Positions 7,973-17,540 of a DNA stretch of 64,000 nucleotides are shown piece after piece. The notes under the pieces were generated by a model. It was not told where the DNA came from, did no database searches, and saw only the letters and a program-made list of their open reading frames with translations. A program made the translations under genes and the position numbers. Positions within the stretch are counted from its first letter, which is position 1. Every line of letters begins with the position of its first letter. The stretch is from assembly GCF_029490015.1 (NCBI RefSeq), contig NZ_CP120468.1, forward strand, positions 2,604,001 through 2,668,000. The letters run 5' to 3'. The stretch comes from Halobaculum limi. Lineage in GTDB: Archaea; Halobacteriota; Halobacteria; Halobacteriales; Haloferacaceae.

Positions 7973-10669
7973 TCAGTCGTCGGCGTTCAGTTCCGCCTCG
8001 ACCGCCGCCAGCGACGGGTCGTCGATGCGGTCGACCGTCGAGCGGTTCGACGTGGGGTTCTTCTCGACGCGGACGAGGTCGTCGGCCGCGCCCACGAGTT
8101 CGTCGTCGTGGCTGACGATGAGGATCTGACGGACACCGAAGCCGCGCATCTCCGCGACCAGGTCTGCGAGTCGCGAGACGTGTCCCGAGTCGAGGAACAC
8201 CGTCGGTTCGTCGAGGATGAGCGGCGGCGTCGGTGCTGCGCCGTCGATGCCCTCTGCGAGCAGGCGGTAGATGGCACACCGTAGCGAGAGATTGAACAGT
8301 GCGCGCTCGCCACCCGACAGTTGTTCGGGGTCGAGCGGTTCGCCGTCCTTCTGGTACACCGTGAGGTGGTACTCGCCGTCGAGTTCGATGTGGGAGTAGG
8401 CGTCGTTGCCGTACACCAACTCGAACGTCTCGTTGAGCATCCGTTCGAGACTCTCGACGTTCGCGCGGCGCAGTTCCGCCCGGAGGTCGCCGTACATCGC
8501 CTCCAACTCCTCGGTCTCGCGGTGGAGCGCCTCCAACTCGTCGACACGGGCCGCGAGGTCGTCGCGACGCTCGCGCAGCGTCTCCAACTCGTCGAGTTCG
8601 TTCTCGACCGCGCCGATGCGGTTCGTGAGGTCGTCGCGGCGCTCGTGGAGGTCTGCCAGCGCGTCGGTCACCCGCTCAATGTAGTCTTCCGCGTTGTCGA
8701 GTCTGTCGCGAGCGTTCTCGACACGCTCCTCGTCGACAGCCTCGCGAAGTTCGTCGCGGCGCTCGCGCTTGCTCGCGAGGAACTCGCGGCGCTCGTCGTT
8801 GCGGTCGGCGATGTCGACCCGCTTCTCCGTCAGTCGCTCGACCGTCTCCTCGGCGTCGTCGATAGCCTCGCGCGTCGACTCGACGGCGTCGAGGCGGTCG
8901 CGTGCCGTCTGGATCCTGTCCAAGTCGGCTTCCAGTTCCTCGACCGTCTCGCGCGTCTCCGTCGCCTCCGACCGTTTCTGCTCGGCCGTCTCGCGGTGTT
9001 CTTCGGCCTCGGCCTCACGCTCGTCCGCCTCCTCGCAAAGTTCCGTGGCGCGCTCGCGCTTCTCCTCAGCCTCTGCCTGCTTCTCGTCGATGCCGTCGTC
9101 GAGGAGGTCGACGGTGTCGGCGATCTGCGAGAGCCGGTTCTCAGCCTCGACCAGCGTCTCCGCGGTGTCGAGGTCATCTTCGAGGCTCGCCTTCCGCTCG
9201 TTCGCCGTCGCGAGGTTGGCCTCCAACTCTGAGACGTGCTCGCGGTCCTCGTCGAGCGTGTCGACGTGCGGGGAGTCCTCGACTGGCTGTCCGCACTCGG
9301 GGCAGTTCCCTTCGGCCAGCAGTTCCTCGGCGTCCTCGACGCTCGACCGGGCCGCCCGGAGGTCGGCGGCTGTCTCGCGTATCTCCGTGCGCGCCTCCTC
9401 GATGTCCGACTGCACGGAGTCGCGGTACGCCGTCGCCTCGCCGACGTCCACGGGCGCGTCCTCGAACAGCGACCGTTTCTCCGCTCGTTCGTCCGTCAGC
9501 GTCTCGCGCTTGCGCTCGCGTTCGGCCAGCGTCTCGGCGGCCTCGTCTGCTTCGTTGTCGAGGCGGTCGGCACGCTCGCGGAGTTCGTTCGCTCGCTCGT
9601 CGACCTCCTCGGCTTTCTGTGCGAGGTTCTCCGACTGGTTCGTGAGCGCGTTCACCTGCGAGCGAGCGTCGCGCAGGTCGTCGCGCAGGTCGTCCTCGCG
9701 GTCGTCTAGGTCGGCACGTCGCGCGTCGAGCGTCTCCGCGTCGGCGGCCGCGACGTCGGTGTTCGAGAGTCGTTCCGCGAGCGTCGACTCCAACTCCTCG
9801 ATGCGGTCGCGTTCGTCAGCGACCCGGTCGCCCAGTCGCTCTCGCTCGGCTTCGTCCTCGCGGATGGTCGCCTCCAACTCGTCGATGTCCGACTCCAGGG
9901 ACGCAAGTTCCTCGCGGCGCTCCTCGTACTCGTCGAGGATCTGTTGTGCATCGTCGCGGGTGGTCTCGGCCTTCTCGCGCTGCTGCTCGTAGTTGTCCAC
10001 CTTCGCGTCGAGGTCGTTCAGGTCAGACTGGAGGCCGTTGAGGCGATCGTGGAGCCCCTTCGCTTCTTTCGCTTCGACCTGCGACTCGACGTCCTCCAGC
10101 GCCCCCCGTTTCTTCGAGAGGACGTCCTCGACGCCGAGACGCGCGTCGCCGGCACGCTCGCGATACTCCTCCAGTCGCCCGAGTTGGAGGAGGTCGTCGA
10201 TCATGTCCTGGCGCTCGGTCGGCGTGGCGTTGATGAGTTTGTTCACCTCGCCCTGCCGGACGTACGCGCAGTTGACGAACGCGTCCGCGTCCATCCGGAG
10301 GAGGTCGCTCACGAACGCCCGTACGTCGGTCGCGCCGTCGCGGTGCAGTTCGTCGTCGTCGGATTCGAGCGTGCAGGTTGTCGTCTGAATCTGCTCGCCG
10401 TACCGCTTCAGTTCCCGCCGGATGTGGTACGATCGGCCGTCGTGGGTGAACCACAGTTCCACCTCCGCCTCCTCGGCGCCATTCGTCACGACGTCAGCGA
10501 GCGTGCCGTCGAGCGCCTTCGACCCGTACAGTGCGAAGAAACACGCCTCCAGCAGCGACGACTTCCCGCTGCCGTTGAGGCCGTGGATAACCGTCACGCC
10601 GTCGCGCAAGCGCAGGTCGGTGTCGGCGTACGGCTTGAAGTTGCGGAGGCGGATGCGGTCGAACATCAT
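7973..10669 (-). CDS. rad50: DNA double-strand break repair ATPase Rad50
   Basis: Rad50 is the SMC-like ATPase of the Mre11-Rad50 complex, which tethers and processes DNA ends. This 898-aa protein has a Walker [10 protein letters not shown] (30-38), two long coiled-coil arms of heptad-rich Glu/Arg/Leu sequence, a zinc hook CPECGQP near residue 453, the ABC signature LSGGERALF, and the Walker B/D-loop [15 protein letters not shown]. The coding start overlaps the mre11 stop codon: ATG at 10669 or 10666 versus the mre11 TGA at 10666-10668. Translational coupling and a fixed ratio are therefore likely. No herA or nurA is adjacent, unlike in many hyperthermophilic archaea. Confidence 0.97.
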   Translation of the reverse strand: MMFDRIRLRNFKPYADTDLRLRDGVTVIHGLNGSGKSSLLEACFFALYGSKALDGTLADVVTNGAEEAEVELWFTHDGRSYHIRRELKRYGEQIQTTTCTLESDDDELHRDGATDVRAFVSDLLRMDADAFVNCAYVRQGEVNKLINATPTERQDMIDDLLQLGRLEEYRERAGDARLGVEDVLSKKRGALEDVESQVEAKEAKGLHDRLNGLQSDLNDLDAKVDNYEQQREKAETTRDDAQQILDEYEERREELASLESDIDELEATIREDEAERERLGDRVADERDRIEELESTLAERLSNTDVAAADAETLDARRADLDDREDDLRDDLRDARSQVNALTNQSENLAQKAEEVDERANELRERADRLDNEADEAAETLAERERKRETLTDERAEKRSLFEDAPVDVGEATAYRDSVQSDIEEARTEIRETAADLRAARSSVEDAEELLAEGNCPECGQPVEDSPHVDTLDEDREHVSELEANLATANERKASLEDDLDTAETLVEAENRLSQIADTVDLLDDGIDEKQAEAEEKRERATELCEEADEREAEAEEHRETAEQKRSEATETRETVEELEADLDRIQTARDRLDAVESTREAIDDAEETVERLTEKRVDIADRNDERREFLASKRERRDELREAVDEERVENARDRLDNAEDYIERVTDALADLHERRDDLTNRIGAVENELDELETLRERRDDLAARVDELEALHRETEELEAMYGDLRAELRRANVESLERMLNETFELVYGNDAYSHIELDGEYHLTVYQKDGEPLDPEQLSGGERALFNLSLRCAIYRLLAEGIDGAAPTPPLILDEPTVFLDSGHVSRLADLVAEMRGFGVRQILIVSHDDELVGAADDLVRVEKNPTSNRSTVDRIDDPSLAAVEAELNADD

Positions 10670-11898
10670 CGCGAATCACCCAGCGTGAGTTGGCCGTCGT
10701 CGTCGCCTGTCGAGTCAGCGGTCGAGTCAGCGGTCGTGGAGTCGGCTGTCACTTCTTCAGCGGTGGACACCGTGCCGGATTCTCCAGTGCTGTCGCCCCC
10801 ATCGAGTCGCTCCTCGACGCGACGTTTCACCGCTTCGCGGACGTTCGAGTTGGGGAGTTCGCCTCGAACCACGTCGTCCACCTCGTCAGCGGCTGGTGAT
10901 AGGCCCATCTCCGCGATACGGTCGCGCACCGCGTCGTCCGGGTCGGCGAAACTGACCGTCACCTCGTCGTCGACGTCCACCTCCCGGCGGTCGCTGACGC
11001 GGGCGATGAGCGCCCCACGGTCGCTCGCGAACTCCTCGACTGCTGCGGGTGCGATGGGGTCGCCCTCGCCGGTCACCTCCACGATGACGACGGCGTCCGC
11101 GACGTCGTGTTCGCGCACTCGGTCACGCACGCGGTCGATTCCCTCTGCGGGACCGAGTTCGGCGTCGACGAACACGAACGGACGAGTTTCGAGCGCCCGC
11201 CGTCGGATGTCGACGGCGTCGTCGCCGGGAGCGTCCGCGCCGAACGAGACGAGGTTGTAGCCGCGCCCGTCGCGTTCGCTCGCGGAGGCACGCTCGGTCG
11301 ACCCGCAGTACGTCACCCACGTGTCGAGCACCTCCGCGGTGTCGGGCGTGTGGTTGTCGCCCAGCAGCATCGCGTCGAACTCGACCGACGACTCCGAGAG
11401 GACCGTCTCGGTGTCCCAGTCGGCGTACGCAAACGGCTCGAACAGGCCGTGGCTCACCAGCGCCGCGGTGGCGGCGTCGTGCGGAGCGAACGAATAGTCG
11501 AGGTCGTCGCGACGGCTCTCGGGAACGTGGTCGAGGCCGTAGAACGCCGTCTCCCCGACTACGACTGGCTCTGAGCCCAGTCTCGTGGCGAGGCCGAGCG
11601 ATCCGAACAGGTCGAGCCACTGCCCGCCGCGCGTGGACTCGTGGTTACCGACGACCGCGAGGAAGGGAATCCCCGCGTCGTCCAACTCCCGGAGCGCCGA
11701 GAGAACACCGAGGAGGTCGGGCAGGTCGGGCCGGCGGTCGTGGAACAGGTCGCCCGCGTGGACGACGGCGTCCACGTCGTCGGCGACGGCGTCCGCCACC
11801 ACCTGCTCGAAGGCGTCGAGGAAGTCGCGTCGCCGTTCGGGGGAGTGATACTGACGATACCCGATGTGGGTGTCGCCCGTGTGGATAACCCGCGTCAT
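10666..11898 (-). CDS. mre11: DNA double-strand break repair nuclease Mre11
   Basis: Mre11 is the Mn-dependent exo/endonuclease partner of Rad50. The 410-aa protein carries the calcineurin-like phosphoesterase motifs in order: [11 protein letters not shown] (8-18), [13 protein letters not shown] (about 45-57), VVGNHES, and the late LLGDNHTPD. The C-terminal about 120 residues are acidic and Thr/Ser-rich ([18 protein letters not shown]), a haloarchaeal type of tail. The stop overlaps the rad50 start, and the ATG overlaps the stop of the upstream 137-aa gene in an ATGA junction, so the three genes form a translationally coupled operon. Confidence 0.97.
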   Translation of the reverse strand: MTRVIHTGDTHIGYRQYHSPERRRDFLDAFEQVVADAVADDVDAVVHAGDLFHDRRPDLPDLLGVLSALRELDDAGIPFLAVVGNHESTRGGQWLDLFGSLGLATRLGSEPVVVGETAFYGLDHVPESRRDDLDYSFAPHDAATAALVSHGLFEPFAYADWDTETVLSESSVEFDAMLLGDNHTPDTAEVLDTWVTYCGSTERASASERDGRGYNLVSFGADAPGDDAVDIRRRALETRPFVFVDAELGPAEGIDRVRDRVREHDVADAVVIVEVTGEGDPIAPAAVEEFASDRGALIARVSDRREVDVDDEVTVSFADPDDAVRDRIAEMGLSPAADEVDDVVRGELPNSNVREAVKRRVEERLDGGDSTGESGTVSTAEEVTADSTTADSTADSTGDDDGQLTLGDSR

Positions 11899-12311
11899 CA
11901 GTTGTCCCGACGTTGTTCTCCCCGTGGGATATGCGTATCGTGACCGGAGTGAAAGTGGTCTGCGTCGGCGGTCGCCGTGCGATGTGCGTCACGATAGCGG
12001 TCGAGCGTCGCCAAGACTCGTCGTGCGCGGCGCACGACCGACGGCGGCATCGCCGTCTGCAGCGTTGTCGCCTGTGCCGCACGAAGCCGCTCGAATCCTC
12101 CGTCTTGTGCGACCTCGCTCGCGGCTTCGACGCTCGCGAGCGCAGTCTCGGCCTCGCTCACGAGTCGACGAATCTCGTCCCTGTCGGTCGATTCGGTAGG
12201 TACGGTTCCCAGCGCCAACGCTCGCAACGTCGCCCGCACCTCGTCGCCCGCCGCTGTTCGGTCCCGATGCACGCACAGGCTGGTGCCGGTATCGGATATG
12301 AACGCTCGCAC
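11898..12311 (-). CDS. Uncharacterised haloarchaeal protein coupled to mre11
   Basis: Read from the GTG at 12311 this is a 137-aa protein starting VRAFISDTGTSLCVHRDRTA. It is mostly helical: DRDEIRRLVSEAETALASVE is followed by the Ala/Arg-rich segments ERLRAAQATTLQTAMPPSV and RRARRVLATLDRYRDAHRTA. It ends in a His-rich tail (DADHFHSGHDTHIPRGEQ) that could bind metal, which is inference. I do not recognise a named family with confidence. The TGA stop overlaps the mre11 ATG (ATGA), and it is divergent from the NTPase gene across 50 bp. Longer in-frame starts to 12515 would overlap that gene and add Arg-rich sequence unlike haloarchaeal proteins, so they are rejected. Confidence 0.7.
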   Translation of the reverse strand: MRAFISDTGTSLCVHRDRTAAGDEVRATLRALALGTVPTESTDRDEIRRLVSEAETALASVEAASEVAQDGGFERLRAAQATTLQTAMPPSVVRRARRVLATLDRYRDAHRTATADADHFHSGHDTHIPRGEQRRDN

Positions 12312-12361
12312 GAGTCGCCGTCGAAGGCAAGACACACGTACCGCCACACGAACGCCGAGGT

Positions 12362-12904
12362 ATGCGGATCGGCGTCGGTTCGGGTAATCCGGTGAAATGC
12401 GAGGCGACCGAGCGTGCGGTGGCAGGAGCAGACGGCTTCGGCGACGACGCGACCGTCGAGGCGTGTCCGGTTCCGTCGGGCGTGAGCGAACAACCGCGCG
12501 GAACCGCCGAGACACGGACAGGCGCGCGGAACCGCGCGATGGCCGTCCTCGACGCCGATAGCAGCGGCGCAGGATACGACCTCGGCGTCGGTATCGAGGG
12601 CGGCGTGGCGACGCTGGACGGCGACGACGGCAACCTCTTTCTCGTGATGTGGGCCGTCGTCAGCGACGGCGACCGCGTCGGCGTCGGGTCGGGCCCGAGT
12701 CTCGTCCTCCCGGAGTCCATCGCCGGTCGCGTCCGTGCGGGCGAGGAGTTAGGCCCGGTAATGGACGACGTTCTCGACGAGTCGGGCGTCGCGCGCAACC
12801 AAGGCGCGGCAGGCGCACTCACCGGTGGACGGGTCGACCGCACCGACGCGCTTCGGACGGCGGTGGCGGGGGCGCTGGGACCGTTCGTGACCGACCTCTA
12901 CTGA
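12362..12904 (+). CDS. Probable inosine/xanthosine triphosphatase (DUF84 NTPase)
   Basis: This 180-aa protein matches the DUF84/YjjX family of nucleotide-pool sanitising phosphatases, which hydrolyse deaminated purine triphosphates such as ITP and XTP. The N-terminal VGSGNPVKCEATERAV is the family nucleotide-binding loop, followed by PVPSGVSEQPRGTAETRTGA, DLGVGIEGGV and the C-terminal NQGAAGALTGGRVDRTDAL. All main blocks are present and the length is normal. It is divergent from the mre11 operon with only 50 bp between starts, and convergent with the glycosyltransferase. Substrate specificity cannot be read from sequence. Confidence 0.88.
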   Translation: MRIGVGSGNPVKCEATERAVAGADGFGDDATVEACPVPSGVSEQPRGTAETRTGARNRAMAVLDADSSGAGYDLGVGIEGGVATLDGDDGNLFLVMWAVVSDGDRVGVGSGPSLVLPESIAGRVRAGEELGPVMDDVLDESGVARNQGAAGALTGGRVDRTDALRTAVAGALGPFVTDLY

Positions 12905-12941
12905 AGTAGTCGACAGAAATCCCTCCGCTCGCTCTCTCGGC

Positions 12942-14822
12942 TCAGTCGTCAGTCGCGATTTCGCTCGCGCCCATCTCGGTTTCTTCCTCGTCTAACTCCT
13001 CCGTCTCGTCGACAGCGGCCGTCAGCGAGACGTTGTAGCCGAGCATCGAGGCGACGCCGCCGACGACGGTGACGAGGTTCTTCACTGCGTGATCCAACAC
13101 CGCCGCGGCGAACGCGACCGCCGCTGGGACGCCGCCGAGACCGACGACGAGCGCCGTGAACGCCGCCTCGTACAGGCCGATCCCGCCCGGTGACAGCGGG
13201 AGCACCTTCGCGAGGTTGCCGACGGAGACGGCGAAGAAGCCGACGACGACCATCTGCGTCACGGTCATCGTCTCGGCGGCCGCGGGGAACGCCGAGAGGA
13301 CGAGCAACGCCGTCACCACGTCGAGCGTCCACACGACGACGGAGACGCCGCCGACGCGGAGGAACGACCGCCGCGTGCCCGCGACGGCCTGCACGCCGCC
13401 GGCGAACTCCTCGATGACGCCAGCGACGTAGTCGACGTACGAGTCCGAGGAGAACCGCGAGACGACCGCGCGGACGTAGTTGCGGTCCGAGCGTGCAGTC
13501 GCGACGATGAACAGGAGGCTGGCGACGGCGACGACGCCGACGAAGGCGGCCACCTGCACCGCAGTCGTCACCGCGCCGGCAGAGACGCCGGGGACGTTGC
13601 CGGAGACAGCGCTGGCGACCGCACCCGTTCCGTCGGTGACCAGCAAGCCGGCCAGCACCGCTCCCGCCATCGCGGTGATGGTCAGCAGGTCGAACACGCG
13701 CTCGGCCGCCAGCGACGCGAACCCGGTCGGGTACGGGATGCCGCGCCGTGCCTTCACGACGTACGCCCGCACCGCGTCACCCGCCCGAGCCGGGAACACG
13801 AGGTTGCCTGTCTGGCTGATGAACACCGCGCCGGTGAGGAAGCCGATCCGCTCACGATAGCCGAGTTCGGAGAGGATGTCTCGGTAGCGGAGGCCCCGAA
13901 GCGGCCACGAGACGAGGTACACGAGCGTCGCGATAGCGACCGGGACCGGGTCGGCCTCGGAGAACGCCGACAGCACCGCCGAGGGGTCGAGATACACCGT
14001 CATCAGCGCCAACGCCGCCAGCGTCAGTATCGCGCCGGCGGCGACCGTCCGGGTTCGCGTGATGCGCGGCGAGACGGACAGTTGCCACCACAGGCGGACG
14101 ACCTGACTCCCCATTCCGAACACGTCGCGCACGAGGTCGACCTTCGAGTCACCCTTCGGTTCCCAGTCGACGGGGAACTCCGCGACGGCCATTCCGCGCC
14201 GTTGGGCCCGGACGAGTAGTTCCGTGTCCCAGAACCAGTGGTCGTCCTCGACGGCATCGTGGAGTTCCTCGAACGCCTCCCGCGAGAGCGCCTTGAACCC
14301 ACACTGGTGGTCGCGCAGGTCCGAGCGAAGGACGGTCCGCACGAGGAGGTTGAACCCGCGCGAGGGGACGCCCCGCTTCGCCGGACGGTCGGCTTGCTCG
14401 CCAGGGATCCACCGCGATCCAGTCGCCACGTCGTACCCTTCGCGGTCGACCTTCGACACGAGTTCTTCGAGGTGGCGCATATCCGTCGCGAGGTCGGTGT
14501 CGAAGTAGACGAGTGTGTCGCCGTTCGCGCGGTCGAACGCGAACTCCAGTGCACCTCCACGTCCGAGGCGACGGTCGCTGTGGAAGTGCTTCACCCGGTC
14601 GTCCTCCCGGGCGAGTCGGTCGGCAATCTCCGGCGTGCGGTCGTCGCAGCCGTCTTCGGCGACGATGACTTCGAACTCGTCGTGAGGGAGGAAGCGTTCG
14701 AGCGCCTCGATAGTCGTTCGGACGGTGCCTTCGATGGTCGCCTCCTCGTTGTATGCGGGGAGGACGACGCTGACGCGCACCGCGTCGGCGTCGTCTCTCG
14801 AAGGCTCGTCCGACTCGGTCAT
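12942..14822 (-). CDS. AglD-like dolichyl-phosphate glycosyltransferase with flippase-fold membrane domain
   Basis: The 626-aa protein joins two domains. Residues about 15-245 are a GT2 glycosyltransferase: VSVVLPAYNEEATIEGTV, the nucleotide-binding DTD motif (108-110, in VYFDTDLATD), and RDHQCGFKALSREAF. Residues about 265-605 hold some eight hydrophobic helices of the UPF0104/LPG-synthase-like type (SWPLRGLRYR, VFPARAGDAVRAYVVKARRG, SPGGIGLYEAAFTAL). This architecture is that of Haloferax AglD, which charges dolichol phosphate with the last hexose of the S-layer N-glycan. No other agl gene is near, so the substrate is unproven. A TATA-like GGTACTTACG lies about 30 nt upstream. Confidence 0.85.
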   Translation of the reverse strand: MTESDEPSRDDADAVRVSVVLPAYNEEATIEGTVRTTIEALERFLPHDEFEVIVAEDGCDDRTPEIADRLAREDDRVKHFHSDRRLGRGGALEFAFDRANGDTLVYFDTDLATDMRHLEELVSKVDREGYDVATGSRWIPGEQADRPAKRGVPSRGFNLLVRTVLRSDLRDHQCGFKALSREAFEELHDAVEDDHWFWDTELLVRAQRRGMAVAEFPVDWEPKGDSKVDLVRDVFGMGSQVVRLWWQLSVSPRITRTRTVAAGAILTLAALALMTVYLDPSAVLSAFSEADPVPVAIATLVYLVSWPLRGLRYRDILSELGYRERIGFLTGAVFISQTGNLVFPARAGDAVRAYVVKARRGIPYPTGFASLAAERVFDLLTITAMAGAVLAGLLVTDGTGAVASAVSGNVPGVSAGAVTTAVQVAAFVGVVAVASLLFIVATARSDRNYVRAVVSRFSSDSYVDYVAGVIEEFAGGVQAVAGTRRSFLRVGGVSVVVWTLDVVTALLVLSAFPAAAETMTVTQMVVVGFFAVSVGNLAKVLPLSPGGIGLYEAAFTALVVGLGGVPAAVAFAAAVLDHAVKNLVTVVGGVASMLGYNVSLTAAVDETEELDEEETEMGASEIATDD

Positions 14823-15108
14823 TGTTGAGGAGGTGGCGGATGCCGGCGTAAGTACCTTCTGTCATCGCGCCCCCGATCGACCGAGTGGAGACGAACAGTC
14901 GCTAACGACCCGTGTGGCCGCCCGAGACTCGCGCTCACGACCAGATCGTCACCTCGGCAATCTGACCTTACTCGGTGTTAGGCGGCTGTACCGACGACCC
15001 GGATCGCCGGACCCAGCGACGACCGTTGCTGCAGCGTAACCACCAGACGGCTCTGTGTTAACCCCGTGTACCAAACCCACTATGAGGGGGCTTACCGTAG
15101 AACGGTGT

Positions 15109-15387
15109 ATGAGTGCGACGAGTACCGCCGACCAACCCGACACCGCTGACGCCGACGCCGTCGACCCGGGACACGCGCTGAACGACAAGCAGTACCTGAT
15201 CCTCACGTACCTCCGGGAACACGCCGCCGAGCAGACGTACTTCAAGTCTCGCCTCATCGCCGAGGAACTGGGGCTGTCTGCGAAAGAGGTCGGTGCGAAC
15301 ATGGCCGCCGTCATCGACGCCGCCCGTGACATCGACGTGGAGAAGTGGGGCTACTCCTCGGGCACGACCTGGATGGTCACGCAGTAA
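15109..15387 (+). CDS. Winged-helix protein, DUF7123-like
   Basis: This 92-aa protein has a Thr/Asp-rich N-terminus followed by NDKQYLILTYLREHAAEQTY, FKSRLIAEELGLSAKEVGAN and DVEKWGYSSGTTWMVTQ. It is a compact winged-helix pattern with the FKSRLIAEELG recognition-helix region typical of a small conserved haloarchaeal family (I recall it as DUF7123). It is probably a DNA-binding protein with an unknown target. The ATG at 15109 was chosen over an upstream one because the extra residues are not acidic and do not fit. It lies 92 bp before pyruvate kinase on the same strand but has its own upstream region. Confidence 0.8.
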   Translation: MSATSTADQPDTADADAVDPGHALNDKQYLILTYLREHAAEQTYFKSRLIAEELGLSAKEVGANMAAVIDAARDIDVEKWGYSSGTTWMVTQ

Positions 15388-15442
15388 GCCGCCCAGTCGG
15401 ACGCCGGAACAGTTCACTCGAACGCGAGTTCCGCTCCGTAGG

Positions 15443-15452
15443 CCTTTATACG
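15443..15452 (+). promoter_or_regulatory. TATA-like box of pyruvate kinase
   Basis: CCTTTATACG is centred about 32 nt before the pyk ATG at 15480, which implies a very short leader. It sits between the DUF7123-like gene and pyk and indicates separate transcription. Confidence 0.6.
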
Positions 15453-15479
15453 CGTCACCGTCCAGTCTCAGGCAAGACT

Positions 15480-17237
15480 ATGCGACGAGCCAAGATCGTT
15501 TGTACGCTCGGCCCCGCCTCTGACGACCGAGCGTCGATCCGGGAGTTGGCCGATGCCGGGATGTCCGTGGCGAGATTGAACGCGAGCCACGGCGACACCG
15601 ACCACCGCGGCGAGGTCATCGACCGCATCCGCGCGGTCGACGACGCGACCGACGAACCCCTCGCGGCGATGCTCGACCTCCAAGGGCCGGAGGTCCGAAC
15701 CGCCGAAATCCCCGAACCGATCGAACTGGAGACGGGGTCGACGGTCGTGTTCGCCGAGTACGACACCGCCACCCCCGAACACATCGGTGTCACGCACGCC
15801 ATCGACGCCACGGAGGTCGGTGACCGCGTCCTCCTCGACGACGGCCGCATCGAGGCTACCGTGACCGCCGTCAGCGACGACGGCGTCGAGGCACGCATCG
15901 ACTCTGGCGGCGAACTCGGCTCCCGAAAGGGCGTCAACGTTCCCGGCGTCGACCTCGGCTTGCCCACCATCACCGAACGCGACGAGCGAGAACTCGACCT
16001 CGTGGTCGACCACGACGTGGACTTCGTCGCGGCTTCGTTCATCGGCGACGCCAGCGACGTGTACGCCGTCTCCGACGCACTCGAAGAGCGCGGCGCGAGC
16101 GACATCCCCGTCGTCGCAAAGATCGAACGTGCGGACGCAGTCGAGAACCTCGACGGCATCATCGACGCCTCCTACGGCGTGATGGTCGCGCGCGGTGACC
16201 TCGGCGTCGAGTGCCCGCTGGAGGACGTTCCGATGATCCAAAAGCGCATCATCCGCACCTGCGTCGAGCGGGGGACGCCCGTCATCACGGCGACGGAGAT
16301 GCTCGACTCGATGGTCCACTCGCGGCGACCGACCCGCGCAGAGGCGTCCGACGTGGCCAACGCCGTCCTCGACGGCACTGACGCGGTGATGCTGTCGGGC
16401 GAGACGGCCATCGGTGACCACCCCGCGCGCGTCGTCGAGACGATGGACCGCATCGTCCGGCAGGTGGAGACGAGCGACGAGTACGCCGAGACGCGCGAGG
16501 AGCGTGTCCCGCTGGCAGATACGGAGTCTCGAACGGAGCCGTTGGCGCGGTCGGCGCGGTTCCTCGCCCGCGACACTGACGCCGCGGCGGTCGTCGCCGC
16601 CTCCGAGTCCGGCTACACTGCCCGAAAGACCGCCAAGTTCCGCCCCGGCGCCCCCATCGTCACGACGACGCCGAGCGACCGCGTGCGTCGCCAACTCGCG
16701 CTCTCGTGGGGCGTCCGCCCGATGACAGCGGACTACCACAACAGCGTCGAGGAAGTGATGGACTCGGCGGTGTCGGCGGCGCTCGACGCCGGCGTCGCCG
16801 AGTCGGGCGACACACTGGTCGTCCTCTCGGGGATGATGACGGAGTTGGAGGGAACGAACACGACGAACACGCTGAAACTCCACGTCGCCGCCGAGACCAT
16901 CGCCACGGGCCGCCACGTCGTCGGTGGGCGCGTCTCCGGTCCGCTCTACCGCGTGCCCGACGGCGACCTGAGCGACGTGCCCGAGGGCGGCATCGTCTAC
17001 CTGCCTGCCGGGTTCGACGCAGAGTTCGGCGGCGACACGACCAAACTCGGGGGCATCATCGACGCCCGCGCCGGGATGACCGGCTACCCCGCGCTCGTGG
17101 CGCGTGAGGTCGGCATCCCGATGGTATCGGGTGCACCGTTGCCCGACGACGTCGCAGACGAGACGGTCGTCAGCGTCGACGCCGAACGCGGCGTCGTCTA
17201 CGAGGGCGACGTGATCGGACACGCGAGGCGCCGCTGA
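15480..17237 (+). CDS. pyk: Pyruvate kinase with C-terminal PEP-utiliser-like domain
   Basis: Converts phosphoenolpyruvate and ADP to pyruvate and ATP, the last glycolytic step. The 585-aa protein begins MRRAKIVCTLGPASDD. It shows the family blocks LDLQGPEVRT, VAKIERADAVENLDGII, VARGDLGVECPLEDVPMIQK, TATEMLDSM and DGTDAVMLSGETAIGDHP. After the usual C-terminal allosteric domain it carries about 110 extra residues (GGIIDARAGMTGYPALVARE, VGIPMVSGAPLPDD) that look like the swivelling PEP-utiliser/His domain found in Bacillus-type pyruvate kinases. The start at 15480 follows a TATA-like box by about 30 nt, and the 45 codons upstream in frame are excluded. Confidence 0.96.
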   Translation: MRRAKIVCTLGPASDDRASIRELADAGMSVARLNASHGDTDHRGEVIDRIRAVDDATDEPLAAMLDLQGPEVRTAEIPEPIELETGSTVVFAEYDTATPEHIGVTHAIDATEVGDRVLLDDGRIEATVTAVSDDGVEARIDSGGELGSRKGVNVPGVDLGLPTITERDERELDLVVDHDVDFVAASFIGDASDVYAVSDALEERGASDIPVVAKIERADAVENLDGIIDASYGVMVARGDLGVECPLEDVPMIQKRIIRTCVERGTPVITATEMLDSMVHSRRPTRAEASDVANAVLDGTDAVMLSGETAIGDHPARVVETMDRIVRQVETSDEYAETREERVPLADTESRTEPLARSARFLARDTDAAAVVAASESGYTARKTAKFRPGAPIVTTTPSDRVRRQLALSWGVRPMTADYHNSVEEVMDSAVSAALDAGVAESGDTLVVLSGMMTELEGTNTTNTLKLHVAAETIATGRHVVGGRVSGPLYRVPDGDLSDVPEGGIVYLPAGFDAEFGGDTTKLGGIIDARAGMTGYPALVAREVGIPMVSGAPLPDDVADETVVSVDAERGVVYEGDVIGHARRR

Positions 17238-17277
17238 CGGGAGTCCACGGCGCTGGTCGACCGCTGCCCCCGACACG

Positions 17278-17286
17278 CCTTTACCG
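17278..17286 (+). promoter_or_regulatory. TATA-like box of the 69-aa membrane protein gene
   Basis: CCTTTACCG lies about 25 nt before the ATG at 17307, indicating a leaderless transcript that may extend through the NfeD gene. Confidence 0.55.
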
Positions 17287-17306
17287 TCACACGACTAGCC
17301 TGTAGT

Positions 17307-17516
17307 ATGGCAGACGATTCCCGCGTCGACGCCGACGCGGCGACCCCGGACGACGACGACCAGTGGCGCTTTGGCCTCGACGAGGTCGGTCCCGAAGCGG
17401 AGGCGGCGAACCAGCCAGCGCCCATCGAACCGGAGTCCATCAGTGCCGAGAACGCCCTGTTCGTCGTCACGGGTGTCCTCGGGACGCTCTTGCTCGTGTT
17501 CTCGGTGACCCTTTAA
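17307..17516 (+). CDS. Small tail-anchored membrane protein, DUF7312-like
   Basis: A 69-aa protein: about 45 very acidic residues (DDDDQWRFGLDEVGPEAEAA) then one hydrophobic helix at the extreme C-terminus (ALFVVTGVLGTLLLVFSVTL). It is therefore likely to be tail-anchored with its acidic part facing the cytoplasm; the topology is inferred. I recall a haloarchaeal family of this form (DUF7312). The function is unknown. It lies 24 bp ahead of the NfeD gene on the same strand and could be cotranscribed with it. Confidence 0.75.
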   Translation: MADDSRVDADAATPDDDDQWRFGLDEVGPEAEAANQPAPIEPESISAENALFVVTGVLGTLLLVFSVTL

Positions 17517-17540
17517 CCACCGCACACCTCAGATCCGTCT

